A stretch of DNA of 64,000 nucleotides from Candidatus Hydrogenedentota bacterium (GCA_013359265.1 JABWCD010000003.1:124001-188000); one strand, 5' to 3'. Shown: positions 1-7,751, numbered from the stretch's first letter. Numbers and translations: made by a program. The notes: generated from the letters alone by a model not told the origin.

Positions 1-807
1 GTATCTCGAATCAACTGCAGCCAATTGGATCATCTCGCATGCGACCCCCGCGATCTGCTTCAATCGCGGCCGGTGGGACCAGAAGGTCAGCCCGATGACA
101 CGTCCTTCGTAGCGGCCGACCCACACGAGGTCGGCAAACCCGCGGCAGGCATTGCGCCCCCATTCGTAGTAGACAACCGGCACGCGGTCGCGCGGAACAA
201 CCGGATCGATGTTGAACCGGTCCATTGGCGCGAAATTGTTCTGTGACAAGCGCGCTACGTCCTCCACTTCGTCGGCACGTGCCGGGCCGAACTCGAACCC
301 GTCGAGTGGCGTATATAGGGCAGCCGCTTTCTCGCCGTCGGACAAGTAGTCGATGTGGTTGCACAACAGATCGAAGCCCGCGGGCGCCATTGTGGCGATC
401 ACCGCGTGGTTTGCGGGCGACGTCTTGTGAATCAGCAGCCGCAGTCCATCGTCACGCCACTGCCTGCATACTTCGTTCAGCCGGGCGACGGCGGCATCCG
501 TTTCCGTACCGGAGGGAAACAAGAAATGATCAAGTGAGATGGATGGGATACCGAGCACTTCGGTGTCCCAGGCGAGCTGCCGCGCCATGATGAGGCAGGG
601 CATGGCCGGATCGAAATATGTGAGTGCGCCATCCTTCTCGTGCGCGCACCGGATATCGTCGAGATGATACGCGACCCACCCATCCTCGGTTATGCCGGGT
701 ACATTACGGAATGGCAGGCTGTTGCGCTCGAGAATCCACGCGCGGACGGTTTCTTGCGGAATCGCGTCAAATAACGGAGTGCCGCGCGGGACAAGTTCAA
801 GAGACAT
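1..807 (-). CDS. GNAT-family sugar N-acetyltransferase-like protein (C-terminus cut by window edge)
   Basis: The frame opens at ATG 807 and runs without a stop for 269 codons to the window edge, so the C-terminus is missing. The last visible part has a GNAT-like strand (GRYEGRVIGLTFW) followed by IQLAAVDSRY. In this family such a strand leads directly into the acetyl-CoA loop, which here lies beyond the edge. The two-part layout (about 150 N-terminal residues, then a GNAT domain) resembles WecD-type dTDP-amino-sugar acetyltransferases. The GT2 glycosyltransferase on the same strand ends 30 bp upstream, so the two probably form a surface-polysaccharide operon. The substrate is inferred from context only. 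Confidence 0.6.
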   Translation of the reverse strand, partial: MSLELVPRGTPLFDAIPQETVRAWILERNSLPFRNVPGITEDGWVAYHLDDIRCAHEKDGALTYFDPAMPCLIMARQLAWDTEVLGIPSISLDHFLFPSGTETDAAVARLNEVCRQWRDDGLRLLIHKTSPANHAVIATMAPAGFDLLCNHIDYLSDGEKAAALYTPLDGFEFGPARADEVEDVARLSQNNFAPMDRFNIDPVVPRDRVPVVYYEWGRNACRGFADLVWVGRYEGRVIGLTFWSHRPRLKQIAGVACEMIQLAAVDSRY

Positions 808-837
808 GGCGGAGTATCGCAATACGTTTGACGTGCT

Positions 838-1785
838 TCACCCGTCGACGTCCTTCACGACGAAGTAGGGTCGGTTCTGCACCTCGATGTATATGCGCGC
901 GATGTATTCGCACATGAGGCCGGTGGCGATGAGCTGCACGCCGGACAAAACGAAGAACGCGGCGACGACGGCGGAGAGCTGGTTGATGTCGCCTTGCGTG
1001 AAACGCACGTAGAGCACGCGCAGGGCCATGAGAAAGCCGATGAATGCAAACGTGAATCCCAGCGGACTGAAGAATTGCAGCGGTGCGGACGTTATCCCCG
1101 TCACCAAATCGAAGGTGGTGCGGATCAGTTTCAATGGGCCGTACTTGCTCTCGCCGACGGTGCGCTCGTGTTGCGCAACGTCGACTTCGATCATGCGCAC
1201 GCCAAGCCAGGCGATATCGACGGGGAGGTAGCGCGAGTGGTGCGTGAAGCGCACCAGCAGCTCGACGACTTCGCGGCGGAGCGCCTTCATGGCACAGCCG
1301 AGGTCCTGGACCGTGGTCCGCGTGGTCGCGCGGACGATGGCGTTGATGGCGCGCGAGCCGAGCCGCCGCGTAAACGATTCGTGACGCCCGGTGCGCTTGC
1401 CGCTCGCGCAGTCGTATCCTTCGTCGATCTTTGCGATCAACTTCGGGAGTTCTTCCGGCGGGTTCTGGAGGTCGGCGTCGATCATGCAGACGATGCTGCC
1501 ACGCACGTATTGGAAGCCCGCGTAGGTCGCGGGTCCTTGGCCGAAGTTGCGCGCGAGTTGTACGATGCGCACGCGTGGTTCTTCCGCGCGGATCGCTTTC
1601 AACGTTGCGAGACTGCCGTCGGAACTGCCGTCGTCGACGCTGACGATTTCGAACGTGCGCCCCATGCCGTCAAGCGCCGCAATGATGCGCTGGTGCAACT
1701 CACGCAGGTTGGGTTCCTCGTTGAAAATGGGGATGACGACGGATATTTCCGGCGCGCCGGTTGATGTATGGTCGCCCTGAGACAT
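838..1785 (-). CDS. GT2 polyprenyl-phosphate glycosyltransferase (ArnC/DPM1-like)
   Basis: 315 residues. The N-terminal GT-A fold has the nucleotide-binding strand ISVVIPIFNEEPNL (about 14-27), VDDGSSDGS (about 50-58) and the DXD-type metal motif DADLQNPPEE. Two membrane segments follow near the C-terminus, ending in the family-typical tail NRPYFVVKDV. This is the architecture of enzymes that load a sugar from a nucleotide donor onto undecaprenyl or dolichyl phosphate at the inner face of the membrane (ArnC, GtrB, DPM1). Its neighbour is an acetyltransferase-like gene, which fits modification of LPS or a cell-surface glycan. The exact sugar cannot be told from sequence. Confidence 0.88.
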   Translation of the reverse strand: MSQGDHTSTGAPEISVVIPIFNEEPNLRELHQRIIAALDGMGRTFEIVSVDDGSSDGSLATLKAIRAEEPRVRIVQLARNFGQGPATYAGFQYVRGSIVCMIDADLQNPPEELPKLIAKIDEGYDCASGKRTGRHESFTRRLGSRAINAIVRATTRTTVQDLGCAMKALRREVVELLVRFTHHSRYLPVDIAWLGVRMIEVDVAQHERTVGESKYGPLKLIRTTFDLVTGITSAPLQFFSPLGFTFAFIGFLMALRVLYVRFTQGDINQLSAVVAAFFVLSGVQLIATGLMCEYIARIYIEVQNRPYFVVKDVDG

Positions 1786-1827
1786 GGCGAACGAACGATA
1801 CTATGGGGTGCGCGATGGGATCAAAGA

Positions 1828-1860
1828 GTTAGGAAGTTAGGAAGTTAGGAAGCAAGACAC
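1828..1860. repeat. GTTAGGAA tandem repeat, intergenic
   Basis: Three tandem units of GTTAGGAA(G) are followed by GCAAGAC in the gap between the GT2 gene and yjbQ. Similar arrays occur at 3329-3370 (opposite strand), 5621-5700 and 60909-60935. A second short motif, GTCGGACAA, is repeated just downstream (about 1873-1905). No coding potential is seen in the gap. Confidence 0.75.
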
Positions 1861-1954
1861 CGGGCAAGGAATCGTCGGACACGCCAGACATGTCGGACAA
1901 GTCGGACGGGGAAAATTGCCGTGAGCGAGTGTGTGATGTGTTTGACGTTTACGA

Positions 1955-2368
1955 TTACTCGCCCATGGCCTTGACGATGACGCGCTTCTTCCGCTGACCG
2001 TCGAACTCGGCGTAGTAGATTTGCTGCCAGGGGCCGAGATCGAGCTTGCCCGCGGTGATGGGGACGATGACCTGGTGGTGGATGACGAGGTTCTTGAGGT
2101 GCGCGTCGCCGTTGGTTTCGCCGGTGAGGTGGTGGCGGTAGTCGGGGTTGAACGGCGCGATGCCTTCGAGCCATTCGTCAATGTCGGAGATGAGGCCCGA
2201 CTCGGCGTCGTTTACGTAGACCGCGGCGGTGATGTGCATCGCGCTGACAAGCACCATGCCCTCCTGAATGCCGCTTTTCGTGACGATCTCCTGCACCGTG
2301 TCCGTCATGTTGATGTATTCGCGGTGCTTCTTCGTATTGAACCACAGGTATTCCGTCGCAAACTTCAT
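1955..2368 (-). CDS. yjbQ: YjbQ/UPF0047 family protein (secondary thiamine-phosphate synthase family)
   Basis: 137 residues from ATG 2368, preceded by a good Shine-Dalgarno (GAGGGAA). The frame opens further upstream, but this start gives the usual family length of about 138. Conserved family blocks are [17 protein letters not shown] and [14 protein letters not shown], ending in [11 protein letters not shown]. YjbQ proteins form compact trimers with a metal-binding His cluster and can provide weak thiamine-phosphate synthase activity; their main role is unknown. The gene is divergent from the TPR gene at 2447, sharing a 78-bp intergenic region that should hold both promoters. Confidence 0.9.
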   Translation of the reverse strand: MKFATEYLWFNTKKHREYINMTDTVQEIVTKSGIQEGMVLVSAMHITAAVYVNDAESGLISDIDEWLEGIAPFNPDYRHHLTGETNGDAHLKNLVIHHQVIVPITAGKLDLGPWQQIYYAEFDGQRKKRVIVKAMGE

Positions 2369-2446
2369 GATTCGTTCCCTCTGCAAAGCCTTTGCTATGA
2401 TTTCGCAGCACAAGGCGGATTATACGAAGACGCACGCGGAATCTCT

Positions 2447-3310
2447 ATGCGATCGCACCGAGTCATATGGGTCCTCGCGGGTTGCGTCGCGGTCGCGGCG
2501 GCGTTCATCGTGGTCGTGCGCGACGTGCGCGCGCCGGCGGCGAACGGCGAGCTGCGCCCGATGGCGGTGGTGACGTCGCGCCTCACCGAACCGCAGATGC
2601 AAATCCTGATCGACGCGATGAAGGCGTGCCTCGAGATCGACCCGCAGGCGCGCCGTCCGAATACGCGCCTGCTGGTCGAGGGCGTTGCGGAGATGGCGTC
2701 GTCCGGCAAACTCGAAACGGCGGATACGTTTTATGCGTTGGGCGTGCAACTGAGCGCGCAACGCGATTTTCTGGGCGCGGAGAAAGCGTTTCGAAAAGCG
2801 GTCGAACTGCGCGCGGACTGGAAGTGGGGCTACAACCAACTCGGCATCGTCCTGCATTCCATGGGCCGGCCGGAGGATTCGGAGGCGATGTTCCGCAAGG
2901 CCATCGAGCTTGACCCGAACTGGGGCCGCGCGCACAACGACCTCGCGATACTGCTGCGGCTGATGGGCCGGATGGAGGAAGCGGAAGCCGAAGCAAAGCG
3001 GTCGCTCGAACTCGAACCCAACAGCGTTGCCGGCCACAACAACTACGGAAACCTGCTCGCCGCGCTGGATCGGTTCGAGGAGGCCGAGGCGGAATACCGG
3101 CTTGCGCTGAAGCTCGAACCAGACCATCCCGCGCCCTACTACAACCTCGCGTGCCTTGCGAGTCGCCAGGGCCACCACAGCGAGGTGGTGCCGCTGCTGC
3201 TGTGCGCGATCGAATTCGACCCCGCGTACCGCGCGGAAGCACGGCAAGACTCGGACTTCGACGCCGTGCGTCACGACGATGCGTTCAGGCTGCTGGTCCG
3301 CGCGAAATAG
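2447..3310 (+). CDS. Membrane-anchored TPR protein
   Basis: 287 residues from ATG 2447. An N-terminal signal-anchor (VIWVLAGCVAVAAAFIVVV) is followed by a linker and at least four TPR units (about residues 95-250) with the W-G-Y/A-F-P spacing, for example AFRKAVELRADW, MFRKAIELDPNW, AKRSLELEPNS and YRLALKLEPDH. It probably lies on the periplasmic face as a protein-interaction scaffold. The frame is open far upstream, but that stretch is antisense to yjbQ and was excluded. The gene stands alone, and an intergenic repeat array lies about 20 bp after its stop. The partner is unknown. Confidence 0.85.
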   Translation: MRSHRVIWVLAGCVAVAAAFIVVVRDVRAPAANGELRPMAVVTSRLTEPQMQILIDAMKACLEIDPQARRPNTRLLVEGVAEMASSGKLETADTFYALGVQLSAQRDFLGAEKAFRKAVELRADWKWGYNQLGIVLHSMGRPEDSEAMFRKAIELDPNWGRAHNDLAILLRLMGRMEEAEAEAKRSLELEPNSVAGHNNYGNLLAALDRFEEAEAEYRLALKLEPDHPAPYYNLACLASRQGHHSEVVPLLLCAIEFDPAYRAEARQDSDFDAVRHDDAFRLLVRAK

Positions 3311-3328
3311 CCCCAATCGACTTCCATC

Positions 3329-3370
3329 TTGCTACCTGACTTTCCCGCCTCCTGACTTCCTGACTCCTCC
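3329..3370. repeat. Inverted copy of the GTTAGGAA/GTCAGGAAG repeat
   Basis: Read on the minus strand, this stretch contains GGAGTCAGGAAGTCAGGAGG followed by GTCAGGTAGCAAG. It is the same repeat family as at 1828 and 5621 but in the opposite orientation, and it sits in the gap after the TPR gene. Confidence 0.65.
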
Positions 3371-3442
3371 CAAAAAGTGCAACGCCGTGGGCATATGAAA
3401 TGAAGGCATTTAACGCCTTCGCGAAACCACGGAGGTTACGGT

Positions 3443-4717
3443 ATGCCTGGTTGGTTGGATTGGATGCGCAGGAAACGGAGGCCGCGCACAAACGCGATCG
3501 CGCCGACGGTCGCCACATTTTCCGAGCACGACACCCGTGCGCGGACGGCGAGCCTGTCGCTGCCCGAGGACCGCGCGGCGTGGGACTGGGGCGCGGGGAA
3601 TTACATCGGCCTGGCGAACGACACGCCGTTTTTCATGTTGCCGGTGTACCGCTTTCTGCGCGACGCCATTCCCGATATCTCCGACGCGGTCTGGACATGG
3701 AAGCGCCTCTGCCAGACGGGCTACGACATCGAGATTCTGCGCGCGTCGTCGGACCAAGCGAAGGCGCGGGCAGAACGGCTGTTGCGCGAACTCGATACGC
3801 GGGTGAACGGCGGCGACCGCGGGATGGACGGCCTGCTCGACGTGTTCTATTCTTCGCTGTTCACGTATGGCGCGGCGGCGCTCGAGATTGTGCTGTCGCA
3901 GAGCCGCGAGAGCATCCACGACGTGGTGCCGGTGGACGTGTGGACGGTACGGTTCCGCCGAGAAGACGGTGGCTTGCAGCCGTACCAGGTCCACGACGGC
4001 GAAGCGATCAAACTGCCGCGCGAGCGGTTCATCTACGTGGGTCTCGATCGCGACGGCACGAACCCCTACGGGCGTTCGATGCTGCGGTCGATTCCGTTCA
4101 TCGTGAAGATTCAGCAGCGCCTGATCGAGGACATGGCGAAGGCCACGCACAACGCGGGCTGGTCGAAACTGCACGTGCGCTATACGCCGCAGGAGAAACA
4201 GCAGGGCGAATCCGTCGAGGCATTCGAACAACGCGTGAAACAGGAATTCAGCCAACTGCGCGAGAAGCTGTCCGGGATTGAAACCGACCAGAACATAATG
4301 ACGTTTGACAACGTCGGCGTCTCGCTGTTGCGCGGCGATCAGCACGCGCAGAGTTTCTACGAAAACCACAAGGCCATCGAAGAACAAATCATTACCGGCA
4401 TGCACCTGATGCCGATTCTGCTGGGGCGCAACTACGGCACGACGGAGACCTACGGCACCGCGCAGTTCGAGATCATCAACCGGCAGGTGGAAGCGGTGAA
4501 CCGGAGCGTCAAACGCATCCTCGAGCGCCTCTACAACTTCGAACTTGCGCTGATGTGGGGCGAGGCGCAGGCGCGCGTGAACATGCGTACAAACCGGACC
4601 GTGGACGTGTTGCGCGAGGCGCAGGCGCGCGGCCGCGAGATTGCCAACGCGGTGCAACTGCGTGACGAAGGGTTTGTGAATCAGGAAACCGCGGCGAAGC
4701 TGTTGGGAATCGGCTAA
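3443..4717 (+). CDS. Phage portal protein
   Basis: 424 residues, ATG 3443 preceded by CGGAGG. The sequence has the layout of tailed-phage portal proteins: an N-terminal segment on the head-tail vertex ring (TPFFMLPVYRFLRDAIPDIS), a mixed core with VVPVDVWTVRFRR and the ERFIYVGLDRDGTNPYGRS block before a clip region, and a long C-terminal helix (HKAIEEQIITGMHLMPILLG onwards). Portals form the dodecameric DNA channel of capsids. The next gene is a prohead protease, the normal neighbour in HK97-like phages, but no terminase precedes it and no capsid gene follows. It is intact, so either recently inserted or kept by selection. Confidence 0.75.
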   Translation: MPGWLDWMRRKRRPRTNAIAPTVATFSEHDTRARTASLSLPEDRAAWDWGAGNYIGLANDTPFFMLPVYRFLRDAIPDISDAVWTWKRLCQTGYDIEILRASSDQAKARAERLLRELDTRVNGGDRGMDGLLDVFYSSLFTYGAAALEIVLSQSRESIHDVVPVDVWTVRFRREDGGLQPYQVHDGEAIKLPRERFIYVGLDRDGTNPYGRSMLRSIPFIVKIQQRLIEDMAKATHNAGWSKLHVRYTPQEKQQGESVEAFEQRVKQEFSQLREKLSGIETDQNIMTFDNVGVSLLRGDQHAQSFYENHKAIEEQIITGMHLMPILLGRNYGTTETYGTAQFEIINRQVEAVNRSVKRILERLYNFELALMWGEAQARVNMRTNRTVDVLREAQARGREIANAVQLRDEGFVNQETAAKLLGIG

Positions 4718-4769
4718 CGCCGGAACAGGAATGGGAGCGACGAACCGTGTACGAAACCGCTTCAAATGC

Positions 4770-4872
4770 ACATCCCCCTGAATCCCCCTTCAAAGGGGGA
4801 CTTAAAGAATCGTGAGACGACGCCGGTTGCGTCGTATTGAGTCCCCCTTTGAAGGGGGATTCAGGGGGATGT
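4770..4872. repeat. 103-bp palindromic (MITE/REP-like) element with 33-bp perfect inverted arms
   Basis: Arms 4770-4802 and 4840-4872 are exact reverse complements over 33 bases. Each arm contains a nested palindrome (TCCCCCTTCAAAGGGGGA). The 37-base centre holds a further stem ACGACGC-CGGTT-GCGTCGT. The element sits in the 200-bp gap between portal and protease genes and encodes nothing. No clear target-site duplication was seen at the ends. It may act as a terminator or mRNA-processing hairpin, or be a non-autonomous mobile element. Confidence 0.9.
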
Positions 4873-4918
4873 AAACACGGTACACGCAAACGTGAATCGG
4901 TATAGGAGGCTTGACGCA

Positions 4919-5617
4919 ATGGAACTGGAACCATTCATCTTTCGTCGCGAGGGCGCGCTGGTCGCCACGCGGCGCGGACCGGAAGAGAGCGGATTGATCG
5001 CGGACGTGAACCGCTACGCGCTGCGCCCGTTGACCGCGGACGAGTTTGCCGTGTTCACGCTCGATCTATGCCACAACCAGGTGGACCGCCACTTCAGCAG
5101 GTTCCCGGACGAGGAAATCGAGAAGATCAACGCGATGACACCGGGCCGTCCGCTGATGGAGCGGCACGATCTGCGCGGGTCGCTGCCGCGGGGCACATTC
5201 TTCCGCTCGCAGGTGGCGCGCGAGGGCGAACGCGCGACCGTGCGCCCCGACGTATATGTGTTGCGGACGAAGGACAACGAGGACTTCATCCTCAACATCG
5301 AGGGCGGCGTGTACCGCGAAACGTCGATTGGGTTTTCGTTCGAGACGCCGGAATGTTCGATCTGCGCGAAGGACCTGCGCACCTGCGATCACGTTCCGGG
5401 ACGCACGTACGGCGATGCGCAGTGTCATTACGTGATGCGCAACGTGCTCGAAGTGATCGAAGGTTCCGTCGTGTCGTCGGGTTCGCAGGGTACGGGGTTT
5501 GTCGCGTTGCAGCGCGAGGCCGTCGCGACGCGGGCCTGTCCGCGGCCGTTACGGGACGCGCTCGACGCCGCGCGGAAGACGTTCCACGAACCAATTGACG
5601 TGTGGTCGCGGGAGTGA
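4919..5617 (+). CDS. Prohead protease (HK97-type, U35-like)
   Basis: 232 residues from ATG 4919, chosen because AGGAGG lies 10 bases upstream. The fold signature of phage maturation proteases is visible: a catalytic His in LMERHD (His83) and the Ser in ETSIGFSF (Ser136), with a beta-rich middle. A Cys/His cluster (Cys146, Cys149, Cys156, His158) next to the Ser region could bind zinc. It should cleave scaffold or capsid delta-domain during head maturation. The capsid substrate gene is absent from the neighbourhood, so its present target is unclear. Function is inferred from motifs and the adjacent portal gene. Confidence 0.7.
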   Translation: MELEPFIFRREGALVATRRGPEESGLIADVNRYALRPLTADEFAVFTLDLCHNQVDRHFSRFPDEEIEKINAMTPGRPLMERHDLRGSLPRGTFFRSQVAREGERATVRPDVYVLRTKDNEDFILNIEGGVYRETSIGFSFETPECSICAKDLRTCDHVPGRTYGDAQCHYVMRNVLEVIEGSVVSSGSQGTGFVALQREAVATRACPRPLRDALDAARKTFHEPIDVWSRE

Positions 5618-5620
5618 TCA

Positions 5621-5700
5621 AGTTAGGAAGTTAGGGAGCGAGGAAGTCAGGAAGCAAGACAGGAAAAGCGAGGCAGCGAATAGCGAGTTAGCGAATCGGG
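5621..5700. repeat. Degenerate GTTAGGAA / AGCGA repeat array
   Basis: Starts 3 bp after the protease stop with GTTAGGAAGTTAGGGAGC and GTCAGGAAGC, then degenerates into AGCGA-rich units (AGCGAATAGCGAGTTAGCGA). It is the largest copy of the family also present at 1828, 3329 and 60909. Confidence 0.7.
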
Positions 5701-5733
5701 AAGTTAAAACTTAGGACACAGAGGGTCGATGAA

Positions 5734-6120
5734 ATGAAATCGCGAGTGGCTCGGCAGGTAGTTTTGTGTGTGTTGGCGGTGGGGTTGATGGGTGTGTTGT
5801 TGGTTGGCGGCGTGATTCACGCGCAGGGCGCGAAGTTCAGCCAGCCGGAGCGCGTGCGGCTGGCGATGGACAATTCGCCGGAGGTCGTGATTGCGGCGCT
5901 CGAGGCGATCCTGACGCAGGAACAAATCACTGCGTTTGAGACCGTGTTGTTGCCGAAGCCGAGCGACGCCGAGAAACAGAGCGCGCTGGACGACGCAAAG
6001 CGGAAACTGATGCTGGCGGGGTTTGCCGCGGACGATCCGGTCATCGTTGCGATTTCGTCGCGCGTAGACGAGATCACCGTGGACGCCGCGCCGGCGGTGG
6101 AACCGGCCGCGAAGGAGTAG
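5734..6120 (+). CDS. Small secreted protein of the phage-like block
   Basis: 128 residues. A Sec signal peptide (residues about 1-32, hydrophobic core VVLCVLAVGLMGVLLVGGVI, cleavage likely after HAQG) is followed by a mostly helical Ala/Glu-rich body with no cysteines and an Ala/Pro/Glu tail. I recognise no family. It sits between the protease and a holin-like gene, 6 bp upstream of the latter, so the two are probably co-transcribed. It could belong to a lysis cassette or be host cargo. No catalytic motif is seen. Confidence 0.6.
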   Translation: MKSRVARQVVLCVLAVGLMGVLLVGGVIHAQGAKFSQPERVRLAMDNSPEVVIAALEAILTQEQITAFETVLLPKPSDAEKQSALDDAKRKLMLAGFAADDPVIVAISSRVDEITVDAAPAVEPAAKE

Positions 6121-6126
6121 CGCAGC

Positions 6127-6318
6127 ATGGAAACGGAGAAGACGTGTACGTGCCTGCAGGTAACGGACGTGAAGCTGGCGAACCTCGGCGACGACTTGCG
6201 CGAGTTGAAGGACCGCGTGCAACGGCTCGAAATGACGATCGCGCGGGGCGTGATGCTGCTCGTCGCGAACCTTGTCGCGGTCGTGGTCACGCTGTTCCAG
6301 CAGATCATGAGGTCGTAG
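6127..6318 (+). CDS. Small coiled-coil/membrane protein, XhlA/holin-like
   Basis: 63 residues. An amphipathic heptad segment (VKLANLGDDLRELKDRVQRL, residues about 14-33) precedes one transmembrane helix (MLLVANLVAVVVTLF) and a short basic end. This is the layout of XhlA-type phage proteins that work with holins at the inner membrane. Its place just after a portal-protease pair supports a lysis or membrane role. A short Cys pair (CTC) lies at residues 7-9. The family assignment is by layout only. Confidence 0.5.
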   Translation: METEKTCTCLQVTDVKLANLGDDLRELKDRVQRLEMTIARGVMLLVANLVAVVVTLFQQIMRS

Positions 6319-6331
6319 CATGCGATGTTCA

Positions 6332-6415
6332 CGTGCTTGTGCTTGTGCTCGTGCTCGTCGATCGTAATCGATGGCCGAACTGCGAGTACGATGACGACTC
6401 ACGCGCGCGAGCACG
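6332..6415. repeat. Palindromic dispersed repeat, copy 1 (CGAGTACGATGACGAC family)
   Basis: Left part GTGCTTGTGCTCGTGCTCGT and right part GAGTACGATGACGACTCACG form an imperfect inverted repeat in the gap between the holin-like gene and the LigD-like gene. Bases 6381-6403 are identical to 15758-15780, where a second copy lies in another intergenic gap. Confidence 0.75.
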
Positions 6416-6455
6416 GAGAATCGAACAACAAGCGAAACACTGGGAGCAAATCACA

Positions 6456-7157
6456 ATGTACTGGAAAATCATCCCCGAGCGCGGCGAACCGTCCGCACCC
6501 GCGACACGTCATCAAACGCACGGGCGCTTCGTGCTGCACCGGCACCACGACGCGGACGGTCCGCACCTCGATCTGCGGTTCGAGCAGGACGGCTACCTGT
6601 CCGGCTTTCGCGTGGACGCGCTCACGCTCGATAACGAGGTGTGCGCATCGGAGAAAGGCGCGCACCCGATTGCCTGGCTCGAGCGTGACGGCGACGCCGT
6701 GCGCGAAGACGCCGGCACGTATCACCGGCAGGTCATCAGCGAAAACGAAATGACCATCATGCTGCACGGCGCGCAGGGCATCCGCGTGTTGCGCGCGGTG
6801 CGCGAACCCGGGCTGACGCCGAGCCACGTGCGCGACGTGTGCGCGGCGCTCCATACGGGCGGCGCTTCCGCTACCGATGCGGCGCGGCTGATTGCCGACG
6901 GAATCGCCGCGCGACGACGCGCCACAGAACGCCTCTGCGGGCTCGCGCGCGAACTCGACGGCGCCGCATTCGACGAGGACGTGTGCCGCCGCAGCCTCGC
7001 GCCGCTCACGCTCGAAGACATCCACGCCCAGTTGCGCGGCTACGAAGCCCGCTTCGACGCGAAGTATCCCCCCGCGCCGGTGTCGCGCCCGGAACGACTG
7101 CCGGAACGTTCCGCGGCGGACGCGATGGGCAAAGCGCTGGAGATCGCGCGGGGGTAG
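6456..7157 (+). CDS. Stand-alone LigD 3'-phosphoesterase-like protein
   Basis: 233 residues from ATG 6456. The N-terminal 110 residues match the phosphoesterase (PE) domain of DNA ligase D: GRFVLHRHHDADGPHLDLRF corresponds to the canonical block in which the His residues and the Asp and Arg of the D-x-R-x-E/Q motif bind Mn and the 3' phosphate. In LigD that domain trims 3' ends at double-strand breaks in bacterial NHEJ. No ligase, polymerase or Ku gene is nearby. The remaining 120 residues are Arg/Ala-rich and helical without a recognised family. Location after the portal-protease block suggests phage cargo. Catalytic competence is inferred from the retained motif. Confidence 0.65.
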   Translation: MYWKIIPERGEPSAPATRHQTHGRFVLHRHHDADGPHLDLRFEQDGYLSGFRVDALTLDNEVCASEKGAHPIAWLERDGDAVREDAGTYHRQVISENEMTIMLHGAQGIRVLRAVREPGLTPSHVRDVCAALHTGGASATDAARLIADGIAARRRATERLCGLARELDGAAFDEDVCRRSLAPLTLEDIHAQLRGYEARFDAKYPPAPVSRPERLPERSAADAMGKALEIARG

Positions 7158-7681
7158 GGCCGTATCTTCGTCACAGGCCAACGTGTTTGCGGCCGACGAT
7201 GATCAGAGTACACTGCATAGAGAATCGATTTGTCAGCATGCGCTTCGCGGGCGCGGGCGGCGGCGATGAGCGCAACCGCTAATACTGGGAAGAACAATGA
7301 TTTCCATACACGCATGCCGGTTATCTCCTTCACAGGACCGTCCGAAGTGGGTGCCGGGCGCGCCAACGACACTTTGATCGTGGCAGCGCGAATCGCTCAA
7401 TCAGTCTACCGGAATCTGAGGCCAGTGCAATCGGGCCGACCTCGTTTGGAAGTCGAGAAGCCGATTACGAGTGCGCTTTCAGCGCGCGGTGACAGGGGCG
7501 TGGACATTTTCCAGGGGCGATGCCCCTGGCTACGGTTGCATTGCGCCTTTGGCGCGCGCGACGAAATGTGCATTTTCGGAACAGGACGATAGCGAATACG
7601 AGAGATTGCCTTCGTGGTCCGGGCGGTCGAATCGGGCCGGTATGGAATGGCGCCACGGCTATTGCTGGGGAATGTTGCGGG
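7158..7681. other. Gene-free stretch with small GC hairpins
   Basis: No convincing gene. It contains perfect small hairpins: CCAGGGGC-GAT-GCCCCTGG (7511-7529) and GCGCC-TTT-GGCGC (7543-7555), with a further GCGCTTTCAGCGCGC-like stem near 7472. A minus-strand frame starting around 7315 begins like a signal peptide but runs into the antisense of the LigD-like gene, and it is not called. Confidence 0.5.
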
Positions 7682-7710
7682 TTGACTGTTTACTCATTCA
7701 AGGCTAGAAT
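7682..7710 (+). promoter_or_regulatory. Putative sigma-70 promoter of the AAA+/coiled-coil gene
   Basis: TTGACT (7682-7687), a 17-base spacer, then TAGAAT (7705-7710). Each box matches the consensus at five of six positions. The start codon is at 7752, implying a leader of roughly 35 bases. Confidence 0.6.
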
Positions 7711-7751
7711 CCCCGTTACCCTAATTGGCGCTTGCGGGGAACGTTAAGGGC

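Noticed and set aside
7040-7372. Minus-strand frame with a signal-peptide-like start near 7315
   Set aside because: After about 25 residues the sequence continues into the antisense of the LigD-like gene and has no conserved part; likely chance.
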